64,000 nucleotides of DNA from Rhizobium viscosum (GCF_014873945.1 NZ_JADBEC010000002.1:2294001-2358000), one strand, 5' to 3'. Positions 8,239 to 18,308 are shown, counted from the first letter of the stretch. Notes: generated by a model not told the origin, from the sequence alone. A program made the numbers and translations.

Positions 8239-9441
8239 ATGACCGAAGCCTTTATCTGCGATTATATCCGCACGCCGATCGGCCGTTATGGCGGTTCGCT
8301 TTCGTCCGTGCGTGCCGATGATCTCGGTGCCATTCCGCTGAAGGCGCTGATGGCGAAGAACGCATCCGTCGACTGGGACGCGGTCGATGACGTCGTCTTC
8401 GGCTGCGCCAATCAGGCGGGCGAGGACAACAGAAACGTCGCGCGCATGTCGCTGCTTCTCGCCGGCCTGCCGGTGTCTGTGCCGGGCACGACGATCAACC
8501 GGCTCTGCGGGTCGGGCATGGATGCCGTCATTACCGCGGCGCGCGCCATCCGATCAGGCGAAGCCGAACTCGTGATCGCCGGCGGTGTGGAGAGCATGTC
8601 GCGAGCGCCCTTCGTGATGCCGAAAGCTGATACCGCGTTTTCGCGTGCTGCCGAAATCCACGACACGACGATCGGCTGGCGTTTCGTCAATCCTCTGATG
8701 AAGAAGCAATACGGCGTCGATTCCATGCCGGAAACCGGCGAGAACGTTGCCGAAGACTACAAGGTGAGCCGCGAGGATCAGGACGCCTTTGCCGTGCGCT
8801 CGCAGGCGAAGGCTGCGGCCTCGCAGGCGAGCGGCAGGCTCGCCAAGGAAATCACTTCGGTGAGCATCCCGCAGCGCAAGGGCGATCCTGTTATCGTCGA
8901 GAAGGACGAACATCCGCGCGCAACCAGCATGGAAGCGCTCGCCAAGCTGCCGACACCTTTCCGTCAGGGCGGTACGGTGACGGCCGGCAATGCCTCGGGC
9001 GTCAATGACGGAGCGGCTGCCCTCATCATCGCTTCGGAAGCGGCGGCCAAAAAGTATGGCCTGACGCCGATTGCCCGTATTCTCGGCGGTGCGGCCGGGG
9101 CCGTCCCGCCGCGCGTCATGGGGATTGGCCCGGTGCCCGCTTCGCGCAAGTTGATGGCACGTCTCGGCCTGAAGCAGGAACAGTTCGACGTGATCGAACT
9201 CAACGAGGCTTTCGCCAGCCAGGGACTCGCAGTGCTGCGCGAGCTCGGCATTGCCGATGACGATCAGCGCGTAAACCGTAATGGCGGTGCGATCGCTCTC
9301 GGCCATCCGCTCGGCATGTCGGGTGCTCGCATCACCGGCACCGCGGCACTGGAGCTTGATCAAACCGGCGGTCGTTATTCGCTGTCGACCATGTGCATCG
9401 GCGTTGGCCAGGGTATTGCTGTGGCGCTGGAACGGGTCTGA
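8239..9441 (+). CDS. pcaF: 3-oxoadipyl-CoA thiolase (beta-ketoadipyl-CoA thiolase)
   Basis: A full-length 400-residue thiolase. The nucleophilic Cys90 lies in INRLCGSGMDA, the catalytic His in GGAIALGHPLG, and the second Cys in STMCIGVGQGIA. It cleaves 3-oxoadipyl-CoA to succinyl-CoA and acetyl-CoA, the last step of protocatechuate and catechol degradation. It follows pcaJ by 10 bases as the third gene of pcaIJF. The upper-pathway genes (pcaDCHGB) are not in the window. Confidence 0.93.
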   Translation: MTEAFICDYIRTPIGRYGGSLSSVRADDLGAIPLKALMAKNASVDWDAVDDVVFGCANQAGEDNRNVARMSLLLAGLPVSVPGTTINRLCGSGMDAVITAARAIRSGEAELVIAGGVESMSRAPFVMPKADTAFSRAAEIHDTTIGWRFVNPLMKKQYGVDSMPETGENVAEDYKVSREDQDAFAVRSQAKAAASQASGRLAKEITSVSIPQRKGDPVIVEKDEHPRATSMEALAKLPTPFRQGGTVTAGNASGVNDGAAALIIASEAAAKKYGLTPIARILGGAAGAVPPRVMGIGPVPASRKLMARLGLKQEQFDVIELNEAFASQGLAVLRELGIADDDQRVNRNGGAIALGHPLGMSGARITGTAALELDQTGGRYSLSTMCIGVGQGIAVALERV

Positions 9442-9711
9442 GCGGGCCTATTCGGGGATCGACTGCATCATGATTTGGCTGCGCAGGGCCGGTGCCTCCG
9501 CGCCGAAATAGGTCTTGAGAACGGTAACCCTCACCGCGAGCCGGAGGCCGAGACTATGGCCTATCGGTCATTTGTCAACGGCAGCACCCGTTGCCGCAGG
9601 CATGCCCATCTCGCTCTTTCGTGCATTGCCCTTCTGCGATCTCGCCTGCTAAGACTGGCACATATCGTTTCATCACCTATGTCCTTGGTTTTTCGGGAGG
9701 CTATCGTCGCC

Positions 9712-10506
9712 ATGGCAGATCTTGCTCAACTGCTTGCATCCATCAAGATTCCAGACCTTGCCGGCAAGGCTGTGCTGATCACCGGCGCCTCGACAGGCAT
9801 CGGCGCAGCCGTCGCCCGCGCCTTCGCCGCGCAGGGCGCCAAGGTCGGCGTACATTACAATTCAAGCCGTGAACCGGCCGAAAAGCTTGCCGATGAGATC
9901 AGGGCAGCCGGCGGCACCGTTCATCTCGTGCATGGCGACGTCTCGCGGGAAGGTGAGACGGAGCGTGTCGTCGAAGAGACGGCCAAGACCTTCGGCCATC
10001 TCGATGGCCTCATCAACAATGCCGGCGGCATGCTCGGCCGCAAGCCGACTTCGGAATATACCGATGAGCATTATGAAAAGGTCATGAACCTCAATGCCCG
10101 TTCGGTGCTCGCCGCGACGCGCGCTGCCCATCCCTGGCTGAAGAAGCAGGGCGGTTTCATCATCAACACGACCTCGATTGCGGCGCGCAACGGCGGCGGC
10201 AATGGCGCAATTCTCTATGCGGCATCCAAGGGTTTTGTTTCGACGATCACCCACGGACACGCCAAGGAATTTGTCGCCGACAGGATCCGCGTCAATGCGG
10301 TCGCGCCGGGCGTCATCGCAACGCCCTTCCACGAGCGCTATACGAATGACGAGCAGATGGAATTGCAGCGCAAGTCGATTCCAATGGGCTTCGTCGGCAC
10401 GTCGGAAGATTGCGTCGGCGCTTATCTCTTTCTCGCCTCGCCGACCTTGTCAGGTTACATCACCGGTCAGATCATTGAGGTCAATGGCGGCCAGCTGATG
10501 CCCTGA
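9712..10506 (+). CDS. SDR-family oxidoreductase
   Basis: A 264-residue short-chain dehydrogenase/reductase. The Rossmann motif is TGASTGIG, the NNAG motif is present, and the active site Y-x-x-x-K appears as LYAASKG after a Ser in NTTSIAA. The C-terminus GQIIEVNGGQLMP is typical of FabG-like members. ATG 9712 is chosen because GGGAGG lies 11 bases upstream and the family alignment begins there. It is 270 bases after pcaF and is probably a separate unit. The substrate is unknown. Confidence 0.88.
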   Translation: MADLAQLLASIKIPDLAGKAVLITGASTGIGAAVARAFAAQGAKVGVHYNSSREPAEKLADEIRAAGGTVHLVHGDVSREGETERVVEETAKTFGHLDGLINNAGGMLGRKPTSEYTDEHYEKVMNLNARSVLAATRAAHPWLKKQGGFIINTTSIAARNGGGNGAILYAASKGFVSTITHGHAKEFVADRIRVNAVAPGVIATPFHERYTNDEQMELQRKSIPMGFVGTSEDCVGAYLFLASPTLSGYITGQIIEVNGGQLMP

Positions 10507-10530
10507 TGGGCTGTAAGGATGGCAATTTAC

Positions 10531-10555
10531 GGAACTTTCGCACTGCAATGACGTT
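10531..10555 (+). promoter_or_regulatory. EcfG-type general stress promoter of glgX
   Basis: GGAAC (10531-10535), a 16-base spacer and CGTT (10552-10555) exactly match the alphaproteobacterial EcfG/RpoE2 consensus. The -10 element lies 32 bases before the glgX ATG. Confidence 0.7.
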
Positions 10556-10587
10556 TCCCGCTTGGCCATTCATCAAGCGGAGGCGTC

Positions 10588-12744
10588 ATGAGCTTTTCCT
10601 TTTCCGAACTCGACTTCCTGAAACCGGAGCTGGGGGCGGAATATATTGGTTCAGGCACGCATTTCGCGGTTTTCTCCGCACACGCAGAACAGGTGGAGCT
10701 CTGCCTGTTCTCTCCCGACGGCAAGAAAGAGATTGCCCGGCTGCCGCTGCCGAAGCGCGAGGGTGATATCTGGTCGGGCTACATCGCCGGCCTCGGTCCA
10801 GGGACGGTCTACGGCTACCGCGCGCACGGTCCCTACGATCCGAAAAACGGCCATCGCTTCAATGCCAACAAGCTACTGCTTGATCCCTATGCCAAACAGG
10901 TGCACGGCGACCTCAAATGGGACGACGCGCTCTATGGGTATACGATCGGCAAGGACGATCTTTCTTTCGATGAGCGCGATAGCGCGCCTTACATGGTCAA
11001 GGGCGTCGTTCAGGATCCGGATTTCGACTGGGCCGGTGAACAAGCGATCCGGCGGCCATGGCCGGAAACGATAATCTATGAGGCGCACGTCCGGGGACTG
11101 ACGATGCTGCATCCAAAAGTGCCGGACAGATTGCGCGGCACCTTCCTCGGCATGTGCAGCGATCCGATCATCGATCATCTTGTAAAGCTCGGCATTTCCG
11201 CGATCGAGCTGCTGCCGATCCAGTTCTTCCCGAACGACCGCTATCTGGAAGAGAAGAAGCTCACGAATTACTGGGGCTACCAGACGCTCGGTTTCTTCGC
11301 ACCGCAGGCACGCTATCTCTCGGGTGACAAGATCACCGAGATCAAGACCATGGTGAGGAAGTTCCATGCCGCCGGCATGGAAGTCATCATGGACGTCGTC
11401 TATAACCACACGGCCGAGGGCAGCGAGAAGGGGCCGACGATGTCTTTCCGCGGTCTCGACAACGCAAGCTACTACATCCTCTCGCCCGACGATCCGCGCC
11501 ATACTTTCGATACGACAGGTACCGGCAATACGCTGAACGTCGCTCATCCGATGGTCATGCGCATGGTGCTGGACAGCCTGCGCTACTGGGTCGGCGCCAT
11601 GCATATCGATGGTTTCCGCTTCGATCTTGCCAGCACGCTCGGCCGCCAGGATCTGGAATTTGACCGGCAGGGCCTGTTCTTCGGCGCAATCCGCCAGGAT
11701 CCGATCCTTGCCGGGGTCAAGCTGATCGCCGAACCCTGGGATGTCGGGGCCGGCGGCTATCAGGTCGGCGGCTTCCCGCATCCTTTCCGCGAGTGGAACG
11801 ATAAGTTCCGTGACGATGTACGCCGCTTCTGGAAGGGAGACGGCGGAATGGTGTCGGAGATCTCGCAGCGCATCACGGGCTCGGCGGTGCAGTTCAATCA
11901 CTCGGATCGCGGGGCGACATCATCAATTAATCTGCTGTCGGCACATGACGGCTTCACGCTGATGGATACGGTTTCCTTCGACGACAAGCACAATGAGGCA
12001 AATGGCGAAGACAACAGGGACGGTCATTCAGACAATCATTCGGACAATATGGGTGCCGAGGGCGCGACCGATAACGAGGACATCAACAGGCTACGTGCGC
12101 GCCGCCGCCGCAACATGATGGCAACCTTGATGCTCTCGCAGGGCGTGCCGATGATCCTTGCCGGCGATGAGGTCGGCAACAGCCAGATCGGCAACAACAA
12201 TGCATACTGTCAGGACAATGAGATTGGCTGGACGAAATGGGACGGCCTTGATGATCCGTTCCTTGACTTCTGCCGCAAGGTCGTCGCGTTCCGCAAGGCG
12301 CATCCGGTGCTGAGGCAGGAGCGCTTTCTGACGGGCGACAGTACCGAGGATGGCCGTATCGAAATCGCCTGGTACAAGCCGGACGCCAGTTTCATGGATG
12401 ACGGTGCCTGGAATGATGCTGGGTTGCAAGTGCTCGGGGTCTATCTCTCGAAGAGTGCGCATTCCCCCGATACCGAGGAGATGGATGATCTCTATCTGGT
12501 CTTCAATGCCGGTGGCGATTGCGAAGTGCATTTGCCCGAGGTCAACGGTCTGAAGCACTGGGCGCGTGTACTCGATACCGGCGCTGAAGAGGATGCTTTC
12601 AAACTTCATGAGCAGGCGGGGCCGGTGATCGTCTATGCCCAAAGCATTGCAGTCTTTGCGCCGAAGGGGCAGACCCAGCCGCCAAAGGATGCAAGCAAGG
12701 CCGAACGGCGCAGGTGGTTCCACTTCGGTCGGCGGAGCAGGTGA
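10588..12744 (+). CDS. glgX: Glycogen debranching enzyme (isoamylase-type, GH13)
   Basis: A 718-residue protein with an N-terminal CBM48 domain (about 15-110), a GH13 catalytic barrel (about 160-560) and a C-terminal beta domain. The catalytic nucleophile Asp346 lies in DGFRFDLAS, the acid/base Glu382 in IAEPWD, and the third acid in SAHDGFTL. It removes alpha-1,6 branches from glycogen or limit dextrins. AGCGGAGGC precedes the ATG. Topoisomerase IB follows after 17 bases in the same direction. The perfect EcfG-type promoter upstream points to general-stress control. Confidence 0.93.
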   Translation: MSFSFSELDFLKPELGAEYIGSGTHFAVFSAHAEQVELCLFSPDGKKEIARLPLPKREGDIWSGYIAGLGPGTVYGYRAHGPYDPKNGHRFNANKLLLDPYAKQVHGDLKWDDALYGYTIGKDDLSFDERDSAPYMVKGVVQDPDFDWAGEQAIRRPWPETIIYEAHVRGLTMLHPKVPDRLRGTFLGMCSDPIIDHLVKLGISAIELLPIQFFPNDRYLEEKKLTNYWGYQTLGFFAPQARYLSGDKITEIKTMVRKFHAAGMEVIMDVVYNHTAEGSEKGPTMSFRGLDNASYYILSPDDPRHTFDTTGTGNTLNVAHPMVMRMVLDSLRYWVGAMHIDGFRFDLASTLGRQDLEFDRQGLFFGAIRQDPILAGVKLIAEPWDVGAGGYQVGGFPHPFREWNDKFRDDVRRFWKGDGGMVSEISQRITGSAVQFNHSDRGATSSINLLSAHDGFTLMDTVSFDDKHNEANGEDNRDGHSDNHSDNMGAEGATDNEDINRLRARRRRNMMATLMLSQGVPMILAGDEVGNSQIGNNNAYCQDNEIGWTKWDGLDDPFLDFCRKVVAFRKAHPVLRQERFLTGDSTEDGRIEIAWYKPDASFMDDGAWNDAGLQVLGVYLSKSAHSPDTEEMDDLYLVFNAGGDCEVHLPEVNGLKHWARVLDTGAEEDAFKLHEQAGPVIVYAQSIAVFAPKGQTQPPKDASKAERRRWFHFGRRSR

Positions 12745-12761
12745 CGGATCAGTAGCAATCA

Positions 12762-13772
12762 ATGAATGCCGACGTCATTACCGAGCTTGGTCTGATTTAT
12801 GTCAGCGATACCGAACCGGGTATCCGCAGACGACGAAAGGGCAAGGGCTTCAGCTACACGCTGCCAGACGGGAAGACACTGGCCGACGAGATCCAGCGGG
12901 CACGCATCCATGCGCTCGGCCTGCCGCCGGCCTATAAAAATGTGTGGATCTGCATCGATGAAAACGGTCATCTGCAGGCCACCGGCTTCGATGTCCGCGG
13001 CCGCAAACAATACCGCTACCACAAGGACTGGCAGGCCTTCCGCAGCACAGGAAAATTCCATCAACTCATCGAATTCGGCAATGCGCTGCCGAAGATCCGG
13101 CGGACGGTGCTGCGCCATCTCGATACCGGCGCGGAGGACATCAACGGCGTGCTCGCAGCGCTGACGATATTGCTCGACGAAGCGCATCTGCGCGTCGGCA
13201 ACCAGGCCTATGTGAAGGAGAACGATACCTATGGTGCCACAACGCTGCTGAAGCGCCATCTGAAGATCGTTGACGGTCGCATCGAATTGAAATTCCGTGC
13301 CAAGGGCGGCAAGCGCGTACAGCGCAGCCTCAAACATCCACGCCTGCAGAAGATATTGGAAGAGATCGCCGATTTGCCGGGCAGGCAGCTCTTCGTCTGG
13401 AAAGACGAGGCAGGTGCACTGAAACCGATCGATTCCGGCCGGCTGAATGCCTATCTCGCTGACATCTCGGGCATTGCCATTTCCGCCAAGACCTTCCGCA
13501 CATGGGCAGGTTCGCTTGCCGCTTTCGGTGCGGCGCGCTGCGCAATATCAGAAGGACGACGGCCGACCGTCAAGGAAATGTCGGAAGCTGCGGCGGAAAT
13601 CCTGCATAATACGCCGGCGATCTCGCGCTCCAGTTACATCCACCCGGCAATCATTGCGCTTTCAGCCAAGGATGAGACGCTGGAGGAGGGCAGTAGCGAG
13701 CCCCTGCGTGGGCTTCGGGCGGATGAGAACCGCATGCTGGATTTCCTGACATGCCACACCATTCCCGAGTGA
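12762..13772 (+). CDS. DNA topoisomerase IB, poxvirus-like
   Basis: A 336-residue type IB topoisomerase of the bacterial poxvirus-like group. N-terminal signatures include LPPAYKNVWIC (54-64) and RGRKQYRYH. The catalytic domain shows Arg144 in HLRVGNQAY, the TFRTWAGS segment with Arg246, and the nucleophile Tyr292 in SRSSYIHP. It relaxes supercoils through a 3'-phosphotyrosyl intermediate. The spacing to glgX suggests cotranscription under the same stress promoter. Confidence 0.92.
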   Translation: MNADVITELGLIYVSDTEPGIRRRRKGKGFSYTLPDGKTLADEIQRARIHALGLPPAYKNVWICIDENGHLQATGFDVRGRKQYRYHKDWQAFRSTGKFHQLIEFGNALPKIRRTVLRHLDTGAEDINGVLAALTILLDEAHLRVGNQAYVKENDTYGATTLLKRHLKIVDGRIELKFRAKGGKRVQRSLKHPRLQKILEEIADLPGRQLFVWKDEAGALKPIDSGRLNAYLADISGIAISAKTFRTWAGSLAAFGAARCAISEGRRPTVKEMSEAAAEILHNTPAISRSSYIHPAIIALSAKDETLEEGSSEPLRGLRADENRMLDFLTCHTIPE

Positions 13773-13880
13773 GCAAAAAGAAGCGCGTGTAGCGCGTCTA
13801 ACAGGAGCGTAAGCGTCAGGTGGCGCGCTTCTCGTGGCGGTCTTCCTCGATCTCTTTGAAAAATCAAAACGAAAACAGGT

Positions 13881-14615
13881 TCAGGACGCCTCCATGTCGA
13901 GTTCCGGATAGTGGCGGAAAATGCCTTCCGTGCTGAAAGGCAAGCGGTGGTCGGATTTCAGATAGCGGGCGATGTTGGGGCGATGTTCGACGCTGTCATG
14001 GAGGGTGGCAAGCAGCGGATATTTACTGCGGTAGCTGCTCATCGCCTTTGGAAAGGCATAAACGAGACCCTCGACGATCTGGAAGAGCGACAAGTCCACA
14101 TAAGTCAGTGCATCGCCGGCTACATGTTTGGCGCCATACGGATTCTGCTGCAGCACGCGTTCGAAATAGCCGAGGAATTTCGGGATGCGCTCCTTGATGA
14201 AATCGGCTGAGCGGGCCTTCGCCTCTTCCTTCTGGTCTTCGTAATAGAGCGAGGTGGCGATCGGATGATGCGTGTCATGCACCTCGGCGACGAAATCGGT
14301 GATCGTGAGCTGCAACCCGTTTACGACATAGCGCAGCCCTTCATCATCAGGTGCCAGTCCGAGTTTGGGGCCGAGATACAGAAGAATGTTGGCGACATGG
14401 GGGATGATGAGATCGCCGTCCTTGAGGAAGGGTGGGGCGAAGGGAATATGGGCTTCGCTATCGCTCCGCATGACGCTCAGCATCGCGCCAGTGCCACGCC
14501 CGCGGCCGGATTGGCGAGTAATGTCGATATAGTCGGCACCGGCTTCCTCGAGCGCCAGTCGCACAAATTCCCCACGGCCCTGGATGCCGTCCCAATAATA
14601 AAGCTCGTAAGTCAT
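13881..14615 (-). CDS. Glutathione S-transferase family protein
   Basis: A 244-residue GST-fold protein. It has an N-terminal thioredoxin-like part (MTYELYYWDGIQGRGEFVRLALEEAGADY, in which a Tyr and the GRGEFVR helix occupy the glutathione site) and an all-helical C-terminal part (TYVDLSLFQIVEGLVYAFP). A 17-base gap separates it from the DUF3175 gene, so it is probably the last gene of a three-gene stress operon (104-residue protein, DUF3175, GST). The substrate is unknown. Confidence 0.85.
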   Translation of the reverse strand: MTYELYYWDGIQGRGEFVRLALEEAGADYIDITRQSGRGRGTGAMLSVMRSDSEAHIPFAPPFLKDGDLIIPHVANILLYLGPKLGLAPDDEGLRYVVNGLQLTITDFVAEVHDTHHPIATSLYYEDQKEEAKARSADFIKERIPKFLGYFERVLQQNPYGAKHVAGDALTYVDLSLFQIVEGLVYAFPKAMSSYRSKYPLLATLHDSVEHRPNIARYLKSDHRLPFSTEGIFRHYPELDMEAS

Positions 14616-14632
14616 ATGCCCTCATAATGTCT

Positions 14633-14923
14633 TTAACGTCTTGTTTCGCGGCCGAAATCCTTGCGCAGTTCGTCCTTCGCCTTTTCAAGTGTGCCCTTCT
14701 GCTTCTTCGTCAACTGCTCTCCGGCGCGATTGATGTAGAAATTCAACATCGACATGGCTGACCGGAAGGGGCTTGATTTGCGCCGGTCACTGTTTTCGGC
14801 CGAATGTTTGAGGGAATCGGCGATCTTCTTCGGATCGTTGGACGTGAAGACACCTTCCTTGAGGTCCAAGGCGTCACTGTTTTCGGTGACACCCTGTGAC
14901 CATTTCTTCTTGCTCTTCGCCAT
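14633..14923 (-). CDS. DUF3175 domain protein
   Basis: A 96-residue highly charged protein that matches DUF3175 over its full length: KKWSQGVTENSDALDL, then SSPFRSAMSMLNFYINRAG. The family is common in rhizobia and has no assigned function. It lies 71 bases downstream of the 104-residue basic protein and 17 bases upstream of the GST gene, all on one strand. Confidence 0.82.
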   Translation of the reverse strand: MAKSKKKWSQGVTENSDALDLKEGVFTSNDPKKIADSLKHSAENSDRRKSSPFRSAMSMLNFYINRAGEQLTKKQKGTLEKAKDELRKDFGRETRR

Positions 14924-14994
14924 TGCGATTGTCCTTTACGGCAGCGGCATGCGGCGCGAGGCCACCTGCCGCGTTGTTGGTGTCTGATGGTGCG

Positions 14995-15309
14995 TCAGTG
15001 ATGGGCGCGGTGTTCGTTGCGCTTACGAGTGGCGGCTGCTTTCTTGGCGGAAGCGGAACGTTCTTCCTTCGAGCGCGATGCAGAGGCGCGGCCGCCGATC
15101 TGTCCGCCCTTTTCGGAGGATTCGTTCGTATCCTTCTTGCCGCGCCCGGAGCCTGATTTGTTGCCGCCGCCGCTTTCCTTGTTGACGGTTGCCCATGCAC
15201 GGCGTTCAGCCTCCCCTTGGGATACGCCGCGGTCCTCATAACCTTCCTCGATATGCTCGGCCTTTCTCTTCTGCTTGTCAGTATAAGCGGATTTGTCACC
15301 TCTCGGCAT
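14995..15309 (-). CDS. Small basic stress-type protein with KGG-like motif
   Basis: A 104-residue, very hydrophilic protein. The N-terminal part MPRGDKSAYTDKQKRKAEHI and GVSQGEAERRAWATVNKE are conserved in proteins often labelled plasmid stabilisation protein, a label with little support. The C-terminal part is Gly/Ser/Lys/Arg rich with SEKGGQIGGRASASRSKEE, similar to KGG stress-induced repeats. It is probably disordered and may bind nucleic acid. It is the first gene after an EcfG-like promoter (15339-15363). Confidence 0.75.
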   Translation of the reverse strand: MPRGDKSAYTDKQKRKAEHIEEGYEDRGVSQGEAERRAWATVNKESGGGNKSGSGRGKKDTNESSEKGGQIGGRASASRSKEERSASAKKAAATRKRNEHRAHH

Positions 15310-15338
15310 GGCTGCCTCCTTCGGTTCGAATGAGGCCC

Positions 15339-15363
15339 AACCATTTGCTATCCAAAAAGTTCC
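15339..15363 (-). promoter_or_regulatory. EcfG-type promoter upstream of the 104-residue stress protein
   Basis: On the minus strand GGAAC (15363-15359), 16 bases, then GGTT (15342-15339). The -10 deviates from CGTT at its first base. It lies about 30 bases before the start codon at 15309. Confidence 0.5.
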
Positions 15364-15427
15364 GAGGTCGTACCGACCGTCTGTTCGGGAAATATCGGGA
15401 ACTTGACGGTCCTGAGGCAGTCAGGGC

Positions 15428-18166
15428 CTAGGCAATCGGGCGCTGGCGGGCAGCGGTCTTCACAGCGCGGTCGAGTGCTGCGGTGGTAAACGGCTTTGGC
15501 AGCAGCACCGAACCGGAAAAGCGGTTCACATCCGGCAGACTGCTGTTGCCGGTCGCAAAGACGAGGCCAACCGACGGGAAAGCTTCGCGTGCCAGCGCTG
15601 CGAAGACCGGGCCGGACATGCCCGGCAAGCCGACATCGGCAACGATAATATCTGTATTCGTATCTGCGCTGCGCAGAAGTTCGATGCCCTGTTCTCCGCT
15701 GTCGGCTTCGATCACGTCATAGCCGAGGTCCCGAAGGATTTCGGCAGTATCCATGCGAATGAAGACATCATCTTCGACCAGCAGAAGCTTCAGCCTGGCC
15801 TGGACGATGTCGCGCGGCTGCCCGCTGGCCGACAGCGGCATCGGGTTGGTCTGGCGGCGTTGCGCCTGATTGAGGAGGACGTGGCGGACTTTCTGCGCCA
15901 AGGCCTCCCGTGTATAGGGCTTGGAGAGGAGCTCCAGGCCGGGATCGAGCCGGCCGCCATGGACGATCGAATTTTCGGTATAGCCCGACGTGTAAAGCAC
16001 GGCGATGTTGGGCAGGCGCTCACGGGCCATGCGCGCGAGCTCCGGGCTCTTCAGCGGACCAGGCATGACGACATCGGTAAAGAGCAGGTCGATATGAGCG
16101 CCGCTTTCGATCACGGTCAGCGCGCTTTGCGCGTCCCTGGCCTTCAGCACGTAATAGCCGAGATCGGTCAGCATCTCGACGACGGTTGCGCGCACACCCT
16201 CATCATCCTCGGCGACCAGAATCGTCTCGGTGCCGCCGGTTGCGGGAACGTTGTCGCCGGCGGCGATCCTGTCTTCGCTTTGGAAGGAGCGGGGAAGATA
16301 AAGCTTCACCGTCGTGCCTTCGCCGATCTCGCTATAGATCTTCACATGGCCACCGGACTGCTTGACGAAGCCGTAGACCATGGAAAGGCCGAGACCGGTG
16401 CCCTTGCCCTCCGGTTTGGTGGAGAAGAACGGTTCGAAGGCCTGCTCGATAATCTCCGGTGGCATGCCCGTCCCAGTGTCGGTCACAGCGAGCACCACAT
16501 ATTGGCCGGCTGCGACCTCCGGGTGAGTGCGACTATAGGAATCGTCGAGAAAGGCATTGCCCACTTCGACCGTCAGCTTGCCTGCGCCATCCATTGCATC
16601 GCGGGAGTTGATCGCAAGGTTCAGCAGTGCGTTCTCAATTTGGATCGGGTCGGCAAAACTGTTCCAGAGGCCGCCGGAGACCATGGTCTCCACTTCGATT
16701 TCCTCACCGAGCGCGCGGCGCAGCAAGTCATCCATGGCAGAGACGAGGCGGCCGATATTGATCACCTTCGGCTCCAGAGGCTGGCGTCGGCCGAAGGCGA
16801 GAAGCTGGCTGGCGAGCCGTGATCCGCGCTCGACGGCGGATAGCGCGTTGGAGATGCGCTCTTTGGCTCGGCCGTTATTCGTCACATCTTTGCCTAGAAG
16901 CTGGAGATTGCCCGAAATGACCTGCAGCAGGTTGTTGAAATCGTGCGCGACGCCGCCGGTGAGCTTGCCGATCGATTCCATTTTCTGCGCCTGCTGCAGG
17001 GCTGCCTCCGCCTGCTGGCGTTCGAGGATTTCGGCAGCGACACGGACCTCGAGCGTTTCGTTCAATTTGCGGAGCTGGTCCTCGGCCTCGCGGCGCTGGA
17101 CGATCTCAAGCTCGGCAGCGCGGATGAGCCGGGCGTTGTCGATTGCGACGGCAGACTGGCCAGCCAGGCTGACGAGGCTTGCCTCTGCCGCATCAGAAAA
17201 GCGGGCGGGCTGGCTGTGACCGAAGAACAGCCCGCCAATGACGCTGCCGTCGCGCGACTTGACCGGTACGGCGAGATAGCTGCGCACAGGAAGGTGGCCG
17301 CTCGGCATCCCGGAATGCGGCGCATTCTGCCCATAGCGCGGATCAAGCAGAATATCGTCGGAACGCACGACGCCTTCGCCGCTAAAAGTCGGTGCAAAGA
17401 CCTTGGTGTTGCGCGGCATCGGAAACCTGTCAAAATGTTTCCGGTCGACACCCGACAGCGCATAAAGCATGTAGCTGCCGCCTTCGCCGTCATCGACATT
17501 GTAGAAGAAGGCGCCGAATTCGGCTGATGTCAGCGCTACGCCGGCATCGACGGCGATCTGTGTCAGGCGATCGACATTGAGCTCGGCGGTGATCGCCGAG
17601 CCAGCTCTGTTGACGACGGCGAGCGTTGCCGATTTTTCCCGCGCCTCATCCAGCGCGACGCGCTCCCGGCGCTTGGCAAGCACCTGGTCCGTCACTTCCA
17701 TTGTCGCGCAGAGAATGCCGGCGACCTTGCCGTCATCGTCCCGCAGCGGCGTGTAGGAAAAGGTGAACCAGGTGTCTTCCGTCTGCCCTTCGCGCCGCAT
17801 GGGAACGTGCAGTTCCTCGTAGAGCTGTGACCGACCGTTAAGCGTGGCCTCCACGATCGGCTCGAACTGCGGCCAGATATCCGACCACACGTGCTGAAAC
17901 GGTTTTCCGAGAGCGGCAGGATGCCGTTCGGGAAAGATCGCGACATAGGCGTCATTGTAGATGAAGGCGAGTTCGGGGCCCCAGGCGACGAATTTCGGCT
18001 GGCGTGAATTGACAACCATTTCCGCGATATGCCGGAGTGAACTCGGCCATGCTTCGACTGATCCGATGCCGGCAGCATCCAAACCATTCCGGCGCAGCAA
18101 ATTCCCGATTTCGCTATCGCCTTCCGGCCAGCGGCCCCCAACCCGTGCCATCAAAATCGCTTTCAA
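15428..18166 (-). CDS. Hybrid sensor histidine kinase with two receiver domains
   Basis: A 912-residue cytoplasmic protein. Domains in order: PAS (about 45-165, with FIYNDAY and TWFTFSYTPLRDDDGK), GAF (about 185-345), coiled coil (355-395), HisKA with phosphoacceptor His408 in GGVAHDFNNLLQ, HATPase_c (about 515-640, DTGTGMP and GKGTGLGLSMVYGF), REC1 (Asp in LLFTDVVMP) and REC2 at the C-terminus (Asp in IIVADVGLPG). No membrane segment is visible, so it senses an internal or diffusible signal. It sits among genes with EcfG-type promoters, and a role in stress signalling is an inference. Confidence 0.92.
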   Translation of the reverse strand: MKAILMARVGGRWPEGDSEIGNLLRRNGLDAAGIGSVEAWPSSLRHIAEMVVNSRQPKFVAWGPELAFIYNDAYVAIFPERHPAALGKPFQHVWSDIWPQFEPIVEATLNGRSQLYEELHVPMRREGQTEDTWFTFSYTPLRDDDGKVAGILCATMEVTDQVLAKRRERVALDEAREKSATLAVVNRAGSAITAELNVDRLTQIAVDAGVALTSAEFGAFFYNVDDGEGGSYMLYALSGVDRKHFDRFPMPRNTKVFAPTFSGEGVVRSDDILLDPRYGQNAPHSGMPSGHLPVRSYLAVPVKSRDGSVIGGLFFGHSQPARFSDAAEASLVSLAGQSAVAIDNARLIRAAELEIVQRREAEDQLRKLNETLEVRVAAEILERQQAEAALQQAQKMESIGKLTGGVAHDFNNLLQVISGNLQLLGKDVTNNGRAKERISNALSAVERGSRLASQLLAFGRRQPLEPKVINIGRLVSAMDDLLRRALGEEIEVETMVSGGLWNSFADPIQIENALLNLAINSRDAMDGAGKLTVEVGNAFLDDSYSRTHPEVAAGQYVVLAVTDTGTGMPPEIIEQAFEPFFSTKPEGKGTGLGLSMVYGFVKQSGGHVKIYSEIGEGTTVKLYLPRSFQSEDRIAAGDNVPATGGTETILVAEDDEGVRATVVEMLTDLGYYVLKARDAQSALTVIESGAHIDLLFTDVVMPGPLKSPELARMARERLPNIAVLYTSGYTENSIVHGGRLDPGLELLSKPYTREALAQKVRHVLLNQAQRRQTNPMPLSASGQPRDIVQARLKLLLVEDDVFIRMDTAEILRDLGYDVIEADSGEQGIELLRSADTNTDIIVADVGLPGMSGPVFAALAREAFPSVGLVFATGNSSLPDVNRFSGSVLLPKPFTTAALDRAVKTAARQRPIA

Positions 18167-18308
18167 TCTTACTGTGGCATCACCCGAGCCGGGTCTGCCG
18201 GTCCACCGTCGACAAAATAGAGGCGTCGGGCAGCAGGGAAAGGGTGAGCTGCAAATATCGTTAACCGGGAAAGTGTCCGATTACTCGCAGAAAGGCTGTT
18301 TATATTTG

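Noticed and set aside
9448..9534. About 28 codons on the minus strand after pcaF that look like a protein C-terminus
   Set aside because: Too short to identify and without a conserved motif; not enough evidence for a pseudogene call.
13779..13832. AGAAGCGCG ... CGCGCTTCT inverted repeat after topoisomerase IB
   Set aside because: The 36-base loop and lack of a T run make a terminator unlikely; left unassigned.
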